Positions 46,656-56,196 of a stretch of 64,000 nucleotides of DNA are shown here, one piece after another. The stretch spans positions 1 through 64,000 of the forward strand of contig JACBXP010000005.1 in NCBI GenBank assembly GCA_015863185.1, read 5' to 3'. This DNA comes from Aerococcaceae bacterium DSM 111020 (GTDB taxonomy: Bacteria > Bacillota > Bacilli > Lactobacillales > Aerococcaceae). The notes under the pieces were generated by a model. It was not told the origin of the DNA. It searched no databases and worked only from the letters and a program-made list of their open reading frames with translations. Position 1 is the stretch's first letter. Every line of letters begins with the position of its first letter. Position numbers and translations under genes: made by a program.

Positions 46656-48689
46656 ATGGTGACCGAGAAAAAATGGACGGATCCGGTAACACAATTAAAA
46701 GGTGTCGGCCCTAAACAAAGCCAATTATTTGGGCAATTAGGTATCTTCTCTGTTCGAGATTTGATGCATCATTTTCCTTTTCGCTTTGAAGATATTGGTG
46801 TGCGGGATATACATACAATCATGGATAATGAAACAGTGACATTAAAAGGTAAGATTGTCACGCCACCCGTGGTCAATTACTTTGGCGGCAAGAAAAGTCG
46901 CTTGAGCTTTCGATTTGCATTAGATGAGACGACCATCATCCAAGTCACTTTTTTCAATCAACCTTATCTAGCCAAACAGTTAGAATTAGGACAAATCATC
47001 GGTGTCTACGGTAAATGGCAAGAAAACAGACAAGCCATTTTGGGCATGAAGCTCATTCGAACCCATCAAGATGCTCGGTTCAATCCTGTCTATCCAACAA
47101 CTAAAGGATTGAGTCAGACACAAATTATTAAAGCCATTCGCCAGGCTTTCGAAGACTATCTTGAATGTATCGAAGATGCTTTACCGACGATGCTGAATGA
47201 TTCTTATCAATTATTAGATTATCCTACTGCCCTTTATGCGATGCATTTTCCCCAGGACGCCCAGCAACATCAACAAGCTGAGCGTAAACTTATTTATCAG
47301 GAATTCTTCATGTATCAATGGCGTTTGGTAGTGAGTCGCCAATATGCGCAGGAAAAACAGGGCACACGTATTTTATATGATGTTGACGCATTAAGAGAAG
47401 TTATCGAAACAATTCCCTTTGAATTGACTCCAGGTCAAAAACAAGCCATCAATGAAATCTGTTATGACTTATTAGCACCTTATCCTATGCAACGCTTATT
47501 ACAAGGTGATGTGGGATCTGGAAAGACATTGGTGGCTTTTATTACTATGATTGCGGCAGTTCAGTCGGGTTACCAGACAGCCTTACTGGCTCCCACAGAA
47601 ATATTGGCGAAACAGCATGTACAATCTTTTAATCAATTTTTTGAACCGATAGGCTTGCGAGCGGAATTATTTATCAGTGCATTGCCAGCCAAAGAAAAGC
47701 AAGAAAAAATCGAAGGGCTGGAAAAGGGACGCATTCGCGTGGTGATTGGAACTCATGCATTAATTCAAGAAACCGTAAATTTTAATAACTTAGGTTATAT
47801 TGTCATTGATGAACAACATCGTTTTGGCGTCAATCAAAGACAAGCCTTGCTGGATAAAGGTGAAGGAGTTAATTACCTTCAAATGACCGCCACACCGATC
47901 CCGCGTTCCTTAGCGCTCTCTATTTATGGCGAAATGATGGTATCGACGATTAAAGAAAGACCCCAAGGTCGTCTGCCCATTGAAACGATTTGGTTGGAAG
48001 CTGCCCAAAGTGAGCGTTTAGAAAGTCATATCAAAGAAACGTTAAGTCAAGGACATCAGATTTATTATGTGTTACCTCTCATTGATGAATCGGAGCATAT
48101 GACCGAAATAGAAAATGTCTTAGCTGTTCAAGAAAGATTACAGGTCACTTATCCTAATTATCAGATAGGTATTTTACATGGTCAAATGAACAAAGACGAA
48201 CAAGAAATAGCGATGCAAGCCTTTAAGTCCAATGACACACATATTTTGGTAGCAACAACGATGATTGAAGTGGGAGTGGATGTTCCGAATGCGACGATGA
48301 TGGTTATTCAGTCCGCCGAAAGATTTGGACTCGCTCAACTCCATCAATTAAGGGGACGTGTCGGGCGTAATCAATTACAAGGCTACTGTTATCTCATCGC
48401 TCAACCAAAAACGGAACAAGGAATCCAAAGAATGGAAATCATGACTAGTACGAATGATGGCTTTGTTATTTCTGAAGAAGATATGAAGTTACGGGGGATT
48501 GGGGATGTCTTAGGATTAAATCAATCAGGTATTCCCCACTTTAATTATGCTAATATCATCGAGGATCAAACGATTTTACAAGTCGCCCAAGCCGATGTGC
48601 AACGAATTATCGAGCAACCCACCTTAATCGAATCAGCAGAATGGGACCGATTAACTGAACGGATTCAACAAACAGTCGTTCACATTTAA
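46656..48689 (+). CDS. recG: ATP-dependent DNA helicase RecG
   Basis: 677 residues. It remodels branched DNA at stalled forks and Holliday junctions. The N-terminal wedge/OB domain (about 1-150) is followed by an SF2 motor with GDVGSGKT (284-291), DEQH (385-388), TATPIPRSLALS, and the C-terminal QLRGRVGR region. ATG follows GGAGGTG. Confidence 0.98.
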   Translation: MVTEKKWTDPVTQLKGVGPKQSQLFGQLGIFSVRDLMHHFPFRFEDIGVRDIHTIMDNETVTLKGKIVTPPVVNYFGGKKSRLSFRFALDETTIIQVTFFNQPYLAKQLELGQIIGVYGKWQENRQAILGMKLIRTHQDARFNPVYPTTKGLSQTQIIKAIRQAFEDYLECIEDALPTMLNDSYQLLDYPTALYAMHFPQDAQQHQQAERKLIYQEFFMYQWRLVVSRQYAQEKQGTRILYDVDALREVIETIPFELTPGQKQAINEICYDLLAPYPMQRLLQGDVGSGKTLVAFITMIAAVQSGYQTALLAPTEILAKQHVQSFNQFFEPIGLRAELFISALPAKEKQEKIEGLEKGRIRVVIGTHALIQETVNFNNLGYIVIDEQHRFGVNQRQALLDKGEGVNYLQMTATPIPRSLALSIYGEMMVSTIKERPQGRLPIETIWLEAAQSERLESHIKETLSQGHQIYYVLPLIDESEHMTEIENVLAVQERLQVTYPNYQIGILHGQMNKDEQEIAMQAFKSNDTHILVATTMIEVGVDVPNATMMVIQSAERFGLAQLHQLRGRVGRNQLQGYCYLIAQPKTEQGIQRMEIMTSTNDGFVISEEDMKLRGIGDVLGLNQSGIPHFNYANIIEDQTILQVAQADVQRIIEQPTLIESAEWDRLTERIQQTVVHI

Positions 48690-48757
48690 TAATGAAAATG
48701 ATGCTTATGGATGGAATATAAGAAACTTCACTGTGTACTGAATATGGGAGGAATAAT

Positions 48758-49756
48758 ATGATAAAAATAGCTTTAGATGCAATGAGTGGGGATTTCGCAC
48801 CAGATGAACTCGTGAAGGGTGCGATGATGGCGGTGTCAGTGTATGACGATATCGAAATTCAATTATTCGGTGATGAAGATCGGATTCAATCTCTTTTAAC
48901 CCAGCCCAATGACCGCATATCCATCGTTCATACGACAGAAGTCATTACCGGTGAAGATGAACCGACAAAGGCTGTTCGTCGTAAGAAAGATTCTTCGATG
49001 GTGAAAGCCGCTCGCTCTGTTAAAGAAGGGCATAATGATGCGATGGTCACTGCTGGTAATACGGGAGCTGCTTTGACTACTGCGATTGCGGTGATTGGCC
49101 GAATCAAACATGTCAAAAGACCCGGGCTAGCCCCCGCATTTCCCACATTAACCCCTGAGAAAAAACCTTTAATTTTGTTAGATGCCGGAGCGAATGTCGA
49201 TTTGGATCCAGAACATTTGCATCAATTTGCGATTTTGGGTTCTGTTTATGCTGAAGGGGTCTTTGAAATTGACAATCCAAAAATTGGTTTGCTAAATAAC
49301 GGGACCGAAGAATTAAAAGGAAATCGTCAGACGAAAGAAGCCTTTCAATTATTAAAAGAAGAAGAACGGATAAATTTTGTAGGGAATGTCGAACCCACTC
49401 ATTTATTAACGGGCGAATGTGATGTCTTAGTCAGTGATGGCTTCACTGGCAATATTGCCGTGAAAACTTTAGAAGGTGCCGTAAAAAATGTCATGAAATA
49501 CTTGAAAACGACCTTGAGTGAAGGGAATATTCAAACAAAATTAGGCGGTTTATTAATTAAAAATGCCCTCACAGAAGCTGTCGGTGACTTAGGCGAGCAT
49601 AAAATTGGCGGCGCGGTCTTTCTGGGAATTGATGCGCCGATTATTAAAGCGCACGGTAATTCAAATGATGAAGCGATTTTAAATGCGATCCGACAAGCTC
49701 GGACAGCTGTGAAAAATGATTTTGTCCAAAAGACACGTGATTATTTTGAGCAATGA
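48758..49756 (+). CDS. plsX: phosphate acyltransferase PlsX
   Basis: 332 residues. It makes acyl-phosphate from acyl-ACP for phosphatidic acid synthesis. MIKIALDAMSGDFAPDELVKG, the glycine-rich VTAGNTGAALT and VSDGFTGNIAVKTLEG are family signatures. ATG follows GGGAGGA. acpP follows 22 nt later. Confidence 0.97.
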   Translation: MIKIALDAMSGDFAPDELVKGAMMAVSVYDDIEIQLFGDEDRIQSLLTQPNDRISIVHTTEVITGEDEPTKAVRRKKDSSMVKAARSVKEGHNDAMVTAGNTGAALTTAIAVIGRIKHVKRPGLAPAFPTLTPEKKPLILLDAGANVDLDPEHLHQFAILGSVYAEGVFEIDNPKIGLLNNGTEELKGNRQTKEAFQLLKEEERINFVGNVEPTHLLTGECDVLVSDGFTGNIAVKTLEGAVKNVMKYLKTTLSEGNIQTKLGGLLIKNALTEAVGDLGEHKIGGAVFLGIDAPIIKAHGNSNDEAILNAIRQARTAVKNDFVQKTRDYFEQ

Positions 49757-49778
49757 TAATAACATAAAGGATTTGAAA

Positions 49779-50030
49779 ATGACGGATAAATCAAAAATAT
49801 ATGAAATAGTCAAAACGATGTTAGCAGATCGCTTTGGAATGCAAGAAAGCTATGTAAAATCCGATCTAGCTTTTTCAACATTCGGGGCAGATTCTTTAGA
49901 TGTGGTGGAATTAATTATGGAATTAGAAGATATTTTCAATATTAAAATTGAAGATGAAAAGATCGGTGAATTAACAACAATAGGGGACGTCGTCTCATAT
50001 ATCCATGAAAAAACATCGAAAGATAATTAA
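49779..50030 (+). CDS. acpP: acyl carrier protein
   Basis: 83 residues. It carries acyl chains on phosphopantetheine attached to S39 in FGADSLDVVELIMELED. ATG 49779 is 7 nt after AAAGGA; the frame stays open 21 codons upstream into plsX. It is co-transcribed with plsX. Confidence 0.96.
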   Translation: MTDKSKIYEIVKTMLADRFGMQESYVKSDLAFSTFGADSLDVVELIMELEDIFNIKIEDEKIGELTTIGDVVSYIHEKTSKDN

Positions 50031-50083
50031 AAGTTATAGTGTAAAAGTTAAAAAAACTCCAAAAAAATAATGAAATTCTAATA

Positions 50084-50109
50084 ATTTGTGTTATAGTATT
50101 AACACAAAT
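50084..50109. promoter_or_regulatory. 26-nt palindrome at the first opp promoter
   Basis: Arms ATTTGTGTTA and TAACACAAAT, exact 10-bp inverted repeats around TAGTAT. A -10-like TATAGT (50092-50097) lies inside it. It is a candidate operator for the downstream peptide transporter. The half-sites resemble Rex (TTGTG/CACAA) but the spacing is 4 nt too long. Confidence 0.6.
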
Positions 50110-50117
50110 CATTATTA

Positions 50118-50151
50118 AGGTCGTCATCTTGTAATGAGAGACGACTTTTTT
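50118..50151 (+). terminator. hairpin with T run before oppB
   Basis: GTCGTC (50120-50125) pairs with GACGAC (50140-50145), extendable by AAG/CTT with a bulge, then TTTTTT. It ends the plsX-acpP transcript, or attenuates a transcript started at the palindrome, or both. Confidence 0.75.
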
Positions 50152-50166
50152 GTTAGGAGGAAGAAT

Positions 50167-51096
50167 ATGCTTAAATATATTTTTAAGCGAATAGGCTATA
50201 GTATTTTGTCTTTATTTGTTATCGTATCGATAACTTTCTTTCTGATGCGGGTAGCACCAGGGAGTCCATTTGCGACGGAACAAAATAATATATCGCCACA
50301 AATCCAAGAACAACTGAATGAACAATATGGATTGAATGATCCATGGTATAAGCAATATGGTAATTATTTATTGGATGTTGCTCAGTTTGATTTTGGTCAA
50401 TCAATGAAATATCGTGGTCGTTCTACCAATGATATGATCAGTGAAAGTTTTTCAGTATCTGCCTTACTTGGTGGTGCTTCATTACTTTTTGCGATTGGAT
50501 TTGGAATATTATCGGGAGTCATTTCTGCGATGAATCATAATAAATGGCCAGATTATATAGCGACCGTGATATCGGTGTTAGGAATTTCCATTCCATCTTT
50601 CGTATTAGGTGGTTTAATGCAGTATTATCTCGGCTTAAAATTAGGCTGGTTCCCGATCTCTGGATGGAAAACAGCCGCACATGTGGTCTTGCCTTCCTTA
50701 GCCCTAGGATTAGGATACATGGGAAATATTGCTAAGATGACACGGTCGAGTCTTTTAGAACAAAATACTTCTGAATACGTTAAATTAGCCAAAGCTAAAG
50801 GAAGAACGAAATGGGGCATTGCTTTTCATCATTCATTAAAGAATGCGCTCTTACCTGTCGTGACTTATTTAGGTCCCTTAACAGCAGGTATCTTAACAGG
50901 TTCTTTCGTTATCGAAAATATATTCGCTATTCCTGGACTAGGGCGACATTTTGTTCAGAGTATCAATAATCGGGATTATACGGTTATTATGGGAATAACG
51001 GTCTTTTTCGCGATTGTCCTATTATTAGCGGTATTGATCGTGGATATTTTATATGTGGTACTTGATCCGCGTATTCAATTAGATGGAGAGGATTAA
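50167..51096 (+). CDS. oppB: oligopeptide ABC transporter permease OppB (system 1)
   Basis: 309 residues, about six transmembrane helices. BPD-transp-1 motif EYVKLAKAKGRTKWGIAFHHSLKNALLP contacts the ATPases. ATG 50167 is 6 nt after AGGAGG (50155-50160); 11 further in-frame codons upstream lie in the terminator hairpin. It is the first gene of a B-C-D-F-A operon. Confidence 0.94.
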   Translation: MLKYIFKRIGYSILSLFVIVSITFFLMRVAPGSPFATEQNNISPQIQEQLNEQYGLNDPWYKQYGNYLLDVAQFDFGQSMKYRGRSTNDMISESFSVSALLGGASLLFAIGFGILSGVISAMNHNKWPDYIATVISVLGISIPSFVLGGLMQYYLGLKLGWFPISGWKTAAHVVLPSLALGLGYMGNIAKMTRSSLLEQNTSEYVKLAKAKGRTKWGIAFHHSLKNALLPVVTYLGPLTAGILTGSFVIENIFAIPGLGRHFVQSINNRDYTVIMGITVFFAIVLLLAVLIVDILYVVLDPRIQLDGED

Positions 51097-51098
51097 TT

Positions 51099-52028
51099 AT
51101 GGAAGTCAATCAATCAACACCATTAAATAGTCAAGCCTTCGAAATTGTTGGTGGCCGTGAAAAAGAAACGGATGTGCTCAGCAAGAAAAGTATATCGTTT
51201 TGGGGACAAGTTAGACAGGCATTTATTCGTAATAAATTAGCTGTTTTAGGGATGATTATTTTATTCATTGTTATTTTAATGGCAATTTTTGTTCCCATTT
51301 TTTCCCCTTATGATCATGCCGACCAAACAGGAGCCTATAATCAAGCACCGAGTGCACAGCATTGGTTTGGTACAGATAATTTGAGTCGGGATGTTTTTGT
51401 CCGCTCATGGGTTGGGGCAAGAATATCATTAATGATTGCCCTATCAGCAGCCGTGATTAATTTAATCATTGGTGTGACTTATGGCGCGATATCCGGTCTA
51501 GTCGGTGGACGCGTGGATAATATCATGATGCGTATTTGTGATATTTTAAGTTCTATTCCAGAATTACTGGTTATTATTTTATTATTAGTAGTTCTACCAC
51601 AAGGTTTATTACCGATGATCGTTGCGTTATCCATCACAGGATGGATTCGGATGGCCCGTATTGTCAGAGCAGAGGTCATGACCTTGAAAAATCAAGAATA
51701 TGTATTGGCTTCTCGCACGATGGGGGCTAGTTCTTGGCATTTAATCGCCAAGCACTTATTACCGAATGCGATGGGGTCCATTATTGTCACCATGACATTA
51801 CAAATACCAGCAGCTATCTTTAATGAATCGTTCCTTTCATATGTCGGTCTCGGTATTGCACCGCCATTAGCTTCATGGGGAACGATGGCATCTGAAGGAA
51901 ATGAAGCGATTTTAACAGCGCCATGGCGTTTAGTGTTTCCAGCATTACTCATCTCATTGACGATATTTGCGTTTAATGCTGTTGGGGACGGCTTACGAGA
52001 TGCGCTAGATCCAAAATTAAGAGGGTAG
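51099..52028 (+). CDS. oppC: oligopeptide ABC transporter permease OppC (system 1)
   Basis: 309 residues: a cytoplasmic N-terminal stretch, then about six transmembrane helices with the HWFGTDNLSRDVF and EYVLASRTMGASSWHLIAKHLLPN segments typical of OppC/DppC. It pairs with OppB to form the membrane pore. Two nt separate it from oppB. Confidence 0.94.
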   Translation: MEVNQSTPLNSQAFEIVGGREKETDVLSKKSISFWGQVRQAFIRNKLAVLGMIILFIVILMAIFVPIFSPYDHADQTGAYNQAPSAQHWFGTDNLSRDVFVRSWVGARISLMIALSAAVINLIIGVTYGAISGLVGGRVDNIMMRICDILSSIPELLVIILLLVVLPQGLLPMIVALSITGWIRMARIVRAEVMTLKNQEYVLASRTMGASSWHLIAKHLLPNAMGSIIVTMTLQIPAAIFNESFLSYVGLGIAPPLASWGTMASEGNEAILTAPWRLVFPALLISLTIFAFNAVGDGLRDALDPKLRG

Positions 52029-52036
52029 GTGATAAA

Positions 52037-53101
52037 ATGTCAGACAATTTATTAACAGTTAAAGATTTACATATTTCATTTAATACCTATGCCGGGAAAA
52101 ATCATGCCGTACGCGGTCTGAACTTTGAGGTGAAACAAGGTGAAACACTCGCTATCGTGGGTGAATCAGGTTCAGGTAAATCTGTATCATGTAATGCGAT
52201 AATGCGACTCATCCCAACGCCCCCAGGTATTTATGAAAAAGGTGAGATTCAATTTGATGGCAAGGATATTTTATCGCTTTCTGAAGAAGAAATGACCAAA
52301 ATTCGTGGCAATGATATTGCGATGATCTTCCAAGATCCAATGACATCATTGAACCCCACAACTAAAATTGGTCACCAGATTACTGAAGTTTATAAAATTC
52401 ATCAGCCTGAACTGTCTGCAATTGAGGCTAAGAAAAAAGCAATTGAATTACTAGAACTTGTCGGGATATCTTTTCCTGAGAGACGATTCAATGAATATCC
52501 GCACGAATTCTCAGGCGGAATGCGCCAAAGAGTGGTCATTGCGATCGCCTTGGCAGCGAATCCTAAATTATTGATCGCCGATGAACCGACGACTGCATTG
52601 GACGTGACCATTCAAGCACAAATTCTTGAATTAATGAAGAAAATTCAACATGAAATTAATGCTGCTATTATCTTTATTACACATGACTTAGGTGTTGTTG
52701 CGAATGTCGCAGATAAAGTGGCGGTCATGTATGCTGGACAAATTGTCGAATATGGTTCGGCTAATGAAATTTTTTATAATCCTAAACATCCATATACATG
52801 GGGATTATTAGGTTCGATGCCTGATTTGGATAGTTCAAATGATCAAGAACTGTATACCATTCCAGGTGCGCCTCCTAACCTAATTGATCCGCCTAAAGGG
52901 GACGCCTTTGCACCAAGAAATCGCTATGCCTTAGCGATTGATTATGAACAAGAACCGCCAGTGTTTGAAGTAAATGACCAACATTATGTCAAATCATGGT
53001 TAGCCCATCCGGATGCTCCAGATATCCCAATGCCTGAAATGGTGCAGAATCGAATCCAACGTTATTTAGCTACAGCAGAGGAGGAGCATCATGGTAAATA
53101 A
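52037..53101 (+). CDS. oppD: oligopeptide ABC transporter ATPase OppD (system 1)
   Basis: 354 residues. ABC domain with GESGSGKSVSCNAIM, the signature FSGGMRQRV and [14 protein letters not shown]. The C-terminal oligopeptide-transporter extension (PGAPPNLIDPPKGDAFAPRN) is present; the usual iron-sulphur/Cys cluster of some members is absent. It overlaps oppF by 11 nt. Confidence 0.94.
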   Translation: MSDNLLTVKDLHISFNTYAGKNHAVRGLNFEVKQGETLAIVGESGSGKSVSCNAIMRLIPTPPGIYEKGEIQFDGKDILSLSEEEMTKIRGNDIAMIFQDPMTSLNPTTKIGHQITEVYKIHQPELSAIEAKKKAIELLELVGISFPERRFNEYPHEFSGGMRQRVVIAIALAANPKLLIADEPTTALDVTIQAQILELMKKIQHEINAAIIFITHDLGVVANVADKVAVMYAGQIVEYGSANEIFYNPKHPYTWGLLGSMPDLDSSNDQELYTIPGAPPNLIDPPKGDAFAPRNRYALAIDYEQEPPVFEVNDQHYVKSWLAHPDAPDIPMPEMVQNRIQRYLATAEEEHHGK

Positions 53102-54005
53102 ACTACTCGAAGTTAAAAATTTAAAACAATATTTTGGCAAAAGTAATCAACCGATTAAAGCTGTGGATGGCATCTCTTTTGATATTTATGAAGGAGAAAC
53201 ACTTGGATTAGTGGGGGAATCTGGTTCGGGTAAATCTACCACTGGACGAGCAATCATTGGATTAAATCGGATTACCGATGGTGAAATCTATTATCGTGAT
53301 CAATTGATATCAGACAAGCCTTCCGCTCAAGAGAAAAAACAATTGGCCCAAGAAATTCAAATGATTTTCCAAGACCCCTATGCTTCATTGAATCCTAGAA
53401 TGACTGTTCGCGAAATTATTAGTGAACCCTTTAATATTCATGGATTATTAAAAGATGAACAAGAACGCACGGAACGTGTCGGTGATTTATTAGAGTCGGT
53501 GGGTCTCAATAGAGAACATATGCAACGCTATGCGCATGAGTTCTCTGGAGGACAGAGACAGAGAATCGGTATTGCTAGAGCTTTGGCTTTGCAACCAAAA
53601 TTGATTATTGCTGATGAACCAATTTCAGCATTGGACGTTTCCATTCAAGCACAAGTTGTGAATTTATTGAAACAATTGCAAAGAGAACAAGGACTGACAT
53701 ATCTTTTTATTGCGCATGATTTATCCATGGTTAAATATATTTCTGACCGCATTGCTGTCATGTATCGCGGAAAAATCGTTGAATTAGGAACAGCTGATGA
53801 AATATACAATCATCCGATTCATCCCTATACGAAGTCATTATTATCAGCGATACCAAATCCAGATCCGATTTCTGAGTCTAAACGACAACGGATTCCTTAT
53901 TCGCATGAAGAGACTTTTGAAGAAGTGGTTGAAACCTTTGAAATAAGCCCGGATCACTTGGTTTTTGCAACGAAAACACAATTGGATAAATGGCATCGAG
54001 TTTAA
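53091..54005 (+). CDS. oppF: oligopeptide ABC transporter ATPase OppF (system 1)
   Basis: 304 residues. ABC domain with GESGSGKSTTGRAI, the signature FSGGQRQRI and IIADEPISALDVS. It is the second ATPase of the OppDF pair. Its ATG lies in the end of oppD, preceded by GAGGAG. Confidence 0.94.
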   Translation: MVNKLLEVKNLKQYFGKSNQPIKAVDGISFDIYEGETLGLVGESGSGKSTTGRAIIGLNRITDGEIYYRDQLISDKPSAQEKKQLAQEIQMIFQDPYASLNPRMTVREIISEPFNIHGLLKDEQERTERVGDLLESVGLNREHMQRYAHEFSGGQRQRIGIARALALQPKLIIADEPISALDVSIQAQVVNLLKQLQREQGLTYLFIAHDLSMVKYISDRIAVMYRGKIVELGTADEIYNHPIHPYTKSLLSAIPNPDPISESKRQRIPYSHEETFEEVVETFEISPDHLVFATKTQLDKWHRV

Positions 54006-54023
54006 TGAAATTTTAATAAAGTG

Positions 54024-54052
54024 TTGAAAAGGAAAAAATATTAGGTTATATT
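54024..54052 (+). promoter_or_regulatory. oppA promoter (system 1)
   Basis: TTGAAA (54024-54029), 17-nt spacer, TATATT (54047-54052). It allows the binding protein to be made in excess of the membrane parts. Confidence 0.65.
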
Positions 54053-54082
54053 TAGATTAGAAATATTAGAGGAGGAAGAGAA

Positions 54083-55696
54083 ATGAAGAAGGTGCTTAAG
54101 AGCTTATCATGTCTCATATTAGTGGTATCACTCGTTTTAAATGGTTTATCTTTAGCTGTATCTGCTCAAGATAATACCTCGTTAGCTTTATCGATTGGTG
54201 CAGAACCACCAACATTAGATCCAGGTTTAGCGACAGATTCAACATCTGGGTCTATCATTCGAAATGTCTTTGAAGGGTTAACACATAATGTAAATGGTGA
54301 AATTCAACCTGGCGTGGCTGAGTCTTGGGAGCAATCAGAAGACGAATTAACTTGGACGTTTAAATTACGTGAAGATTCAACCTGGTCAAATGGTGATCCT
54401 GTTACAGCCAAAGATTTTGAATATGCATGGAAACGTGCATTAGATCCAGAAACCGCGTCACAATATTCTTCGATTTTATATCCAATTGAAGGAGCAGAAG
54501 AATTCAATAGTGGCGAGGGTGAAGCAGATGACGTGGGTGTTACCGCCGTTGATGACTATACTTTAGAAGTTAAACTCGTCAATCCGACACCATACTTCTT
54601 AGAATTAACATCATTCTATACTTATTTACCTGTTCACCAAGGAACCATTGAAGAAAATGGTGAAGCGTGGGCCGCAGAAGCAGGAGACAACTATGTTACC
54701 AATGGTCCCTTCAACCTTGCTGAATGGAATCATAATGCGAATGTTGTCTTAGAGAAAAATGCTGACTATTGGGACGCTGAAAATGTTGCTTTAGAAACAG
54801 TAGATATTCAAATTATCGAATCTGAAGCCACAGCAAATGCTGAATTCCAAGCAGGTAATTTAGATTATCTAGGTACACCTTATGGAACCGTATCATTGGA
54901 TGCTATCGATATGTATCGCGCCAATGATGAATTAAAAACTGTTCCATATGCAGCAATTTATTGGTATAAATTAAATACAACCAATGAGCAATTACAAAAT
55001 CCAAATTTACGTAAAGCATTGGCACTAGCGATTGATCGTCAAGGACTCGTGGATAATATCCTAAAAGGCGGACAAATTCCTGCTTTAGGATTAGTGCCAC
55101 CAACAATGACTGGATTTGAAGAAGATCGTGGATATATCCAAGACGGAGACTTCGAGCAAGCGCAACAATATTTAGAGACAGCGATGGAAGAATTAGGAGT
55201 CAATGATCCTTCTGAAATCAATGTAACTATTTCAATCAATGTATCTGAAGCACACTCGGCTATCGCACAATATATCCAACAAGGATGGGCAGAGAATTTA
55301 GGTATTCAAGCTGACATCCAATCTACTGAATGGCAAGTTTATCTAGAAGATTTACAAGCACTAAATTATGAAGTGGGACGTATGGGCTGGATTGCCGACT
55401 ACAATGACCCATCAACCTTCTTAAATATGTATCGTACAGCTGATGAAGGAAATAATGATACAGGATGGGAAAATGAAGAATTCAAGGCATTGATCGATGA
55501 ATCATCGAAAGAAACGGATGAAGCAGCGAGAACGCAAATGTTATTAGATGCTGAAGCAGTGATGATGGATGAAATGCCAGTTATCCCAATTTACTACTAC
55601 ACTTCTAATTATGTTGTCCGTGATGGTATCGAAGGTTTAGAACCAGATGCATTAGGAAATGTTACATTGAAAAATGTCACCATCTCTGCAGAATAA
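54083..55696 (+). CDS. oppA: oligopeptide-binding protein OppA (system 1)
   Basis: 537 residues, family-5 extracellular solute-binding protein (GAEPPTLDPGLATDSTSG, LREDSTWSNGDPVTAKDFEYAW). It has a signal peptide with a long hydrophobic core and end AVSA-QD. Cys10 is near the N-terminus in KSLSC and does not make a lipobox, so no lipid anchor is predicted. GAGGAGG precedes the ATG. It binds peptides for the OppBCDF importer. Confidence 0.93.
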   Translation: MKKVLKSLSCLILVVSLVLNGLSLAVSAQDNTSLALSIGAEPPTLDPGLATDSTSGSIIRNVFEGLTHNVNGEIQPGVAESWEQSEDELTWTFKLREDSTWSNGDPVTAKDFEYAWKRALDPETASQYSSILYPIEGAEEFNSGEGEADDVGVTAVDDYTLEVKLVNPTPYFLELTSFYTYLPVHQGTIEENGEAWAAEAGDNYVTNGPFNLAEWNHNANVVLEKNADYWDAENVALETVDIQIIESEATANAEFQAGNLDYLGTPYGTVSLDAIDMYRANDELKTVPYAAIYWYKLNTTNEQLQNPNLRKALALAIDRQGLVDNILKGGQIPALGLVPPTMTGFEEDRGYIQDGDFEQAQQYLETAMEELGVNDPSEINVTISINVSEAHSAIAQYIQQGWAENLGIQADIQSTEWQVYLEDLQALNYEVGRMGWIADYNDPSTFLNMYRTADEGNNDTGWENEEFKALIDESSKETDEAARTQMLLDAEAVMMDEMPVIPIYYYTSNYVVRDGIEGLEPDALGNVTLKNVTISAE

Positions 55697-55735
55697 TTGT
55701 CAATTTTTTAAATCATTTATCTAACCTAATATCAT

Positions 55736-55777
55736 AACCATTCTTATTAAAGATGAACTTTAGTAAGAATGGTTTTT
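55736..55777 (+). terminator. oppA terminator
   Basis: Perfect 11-bp stem AACCATTCTTA/TAAGAATGGTT (55736-55746 with 55764-55774), then a run of T. Confidence 0.9.
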
Positions 55778-56087
55778 TTATGCAATGGTTATTTTTATCC
55801 ACATTCATTAGAAGATGCAATTATACAAGCAGAATAAAGATAGTTGAATTAAGTGATATATAAAAGTTTGCTATGTCATATTTTATATCAAATAAAACTG
55901 AGTAATCCTATATTTCTCATGAATATTAAGCTATCCATTTAAAAAGAGGTATGGTAAAATTAAAATATTCTGGCGAACGGCAGGTATTTGTTGTGTTGTA
56001 AGAAAATGTATCAGAAAAATAGATGCATTGAAGCGATTTTTATTAAAAAATATTTATCTTTTATGATTTATATTTTTGATAAATTAT
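55778..56087. other. intergenic, no gene seen
   Basis: AT-rich gap between the two peptide-transport systems. No open frame with a ribosome binding site, repeat or strong hairpin was found. Confidence 0.5.
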
Positions 56088-56095
56088 GTTATAAA
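56088..56095 (+). promoter_or_regulatory. possible promoter of system 2
   Basis: A TG-type extended -10, TGTTATAAA (about 56087-56095), with TTTATA (56067-56072) 17 nt upstream. It is about 100 nt before oppD2. Support is weak. Confidence 0.4.
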
Positions 56096-56196
56096 TAGTA
56101 GCAATATGGATTTCTTAATTGAAATAATAATATAAATTGCCTATACTAAGAATATTATATTTTACTCACTTGAATGTGAGCATTGGAGGAAGCTTT

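Noticed and set aside
50084-50109. Rex operator
   Set aside because: TTGTG and CACAA half-sites are 12 nt apart; Rex sites have 8.
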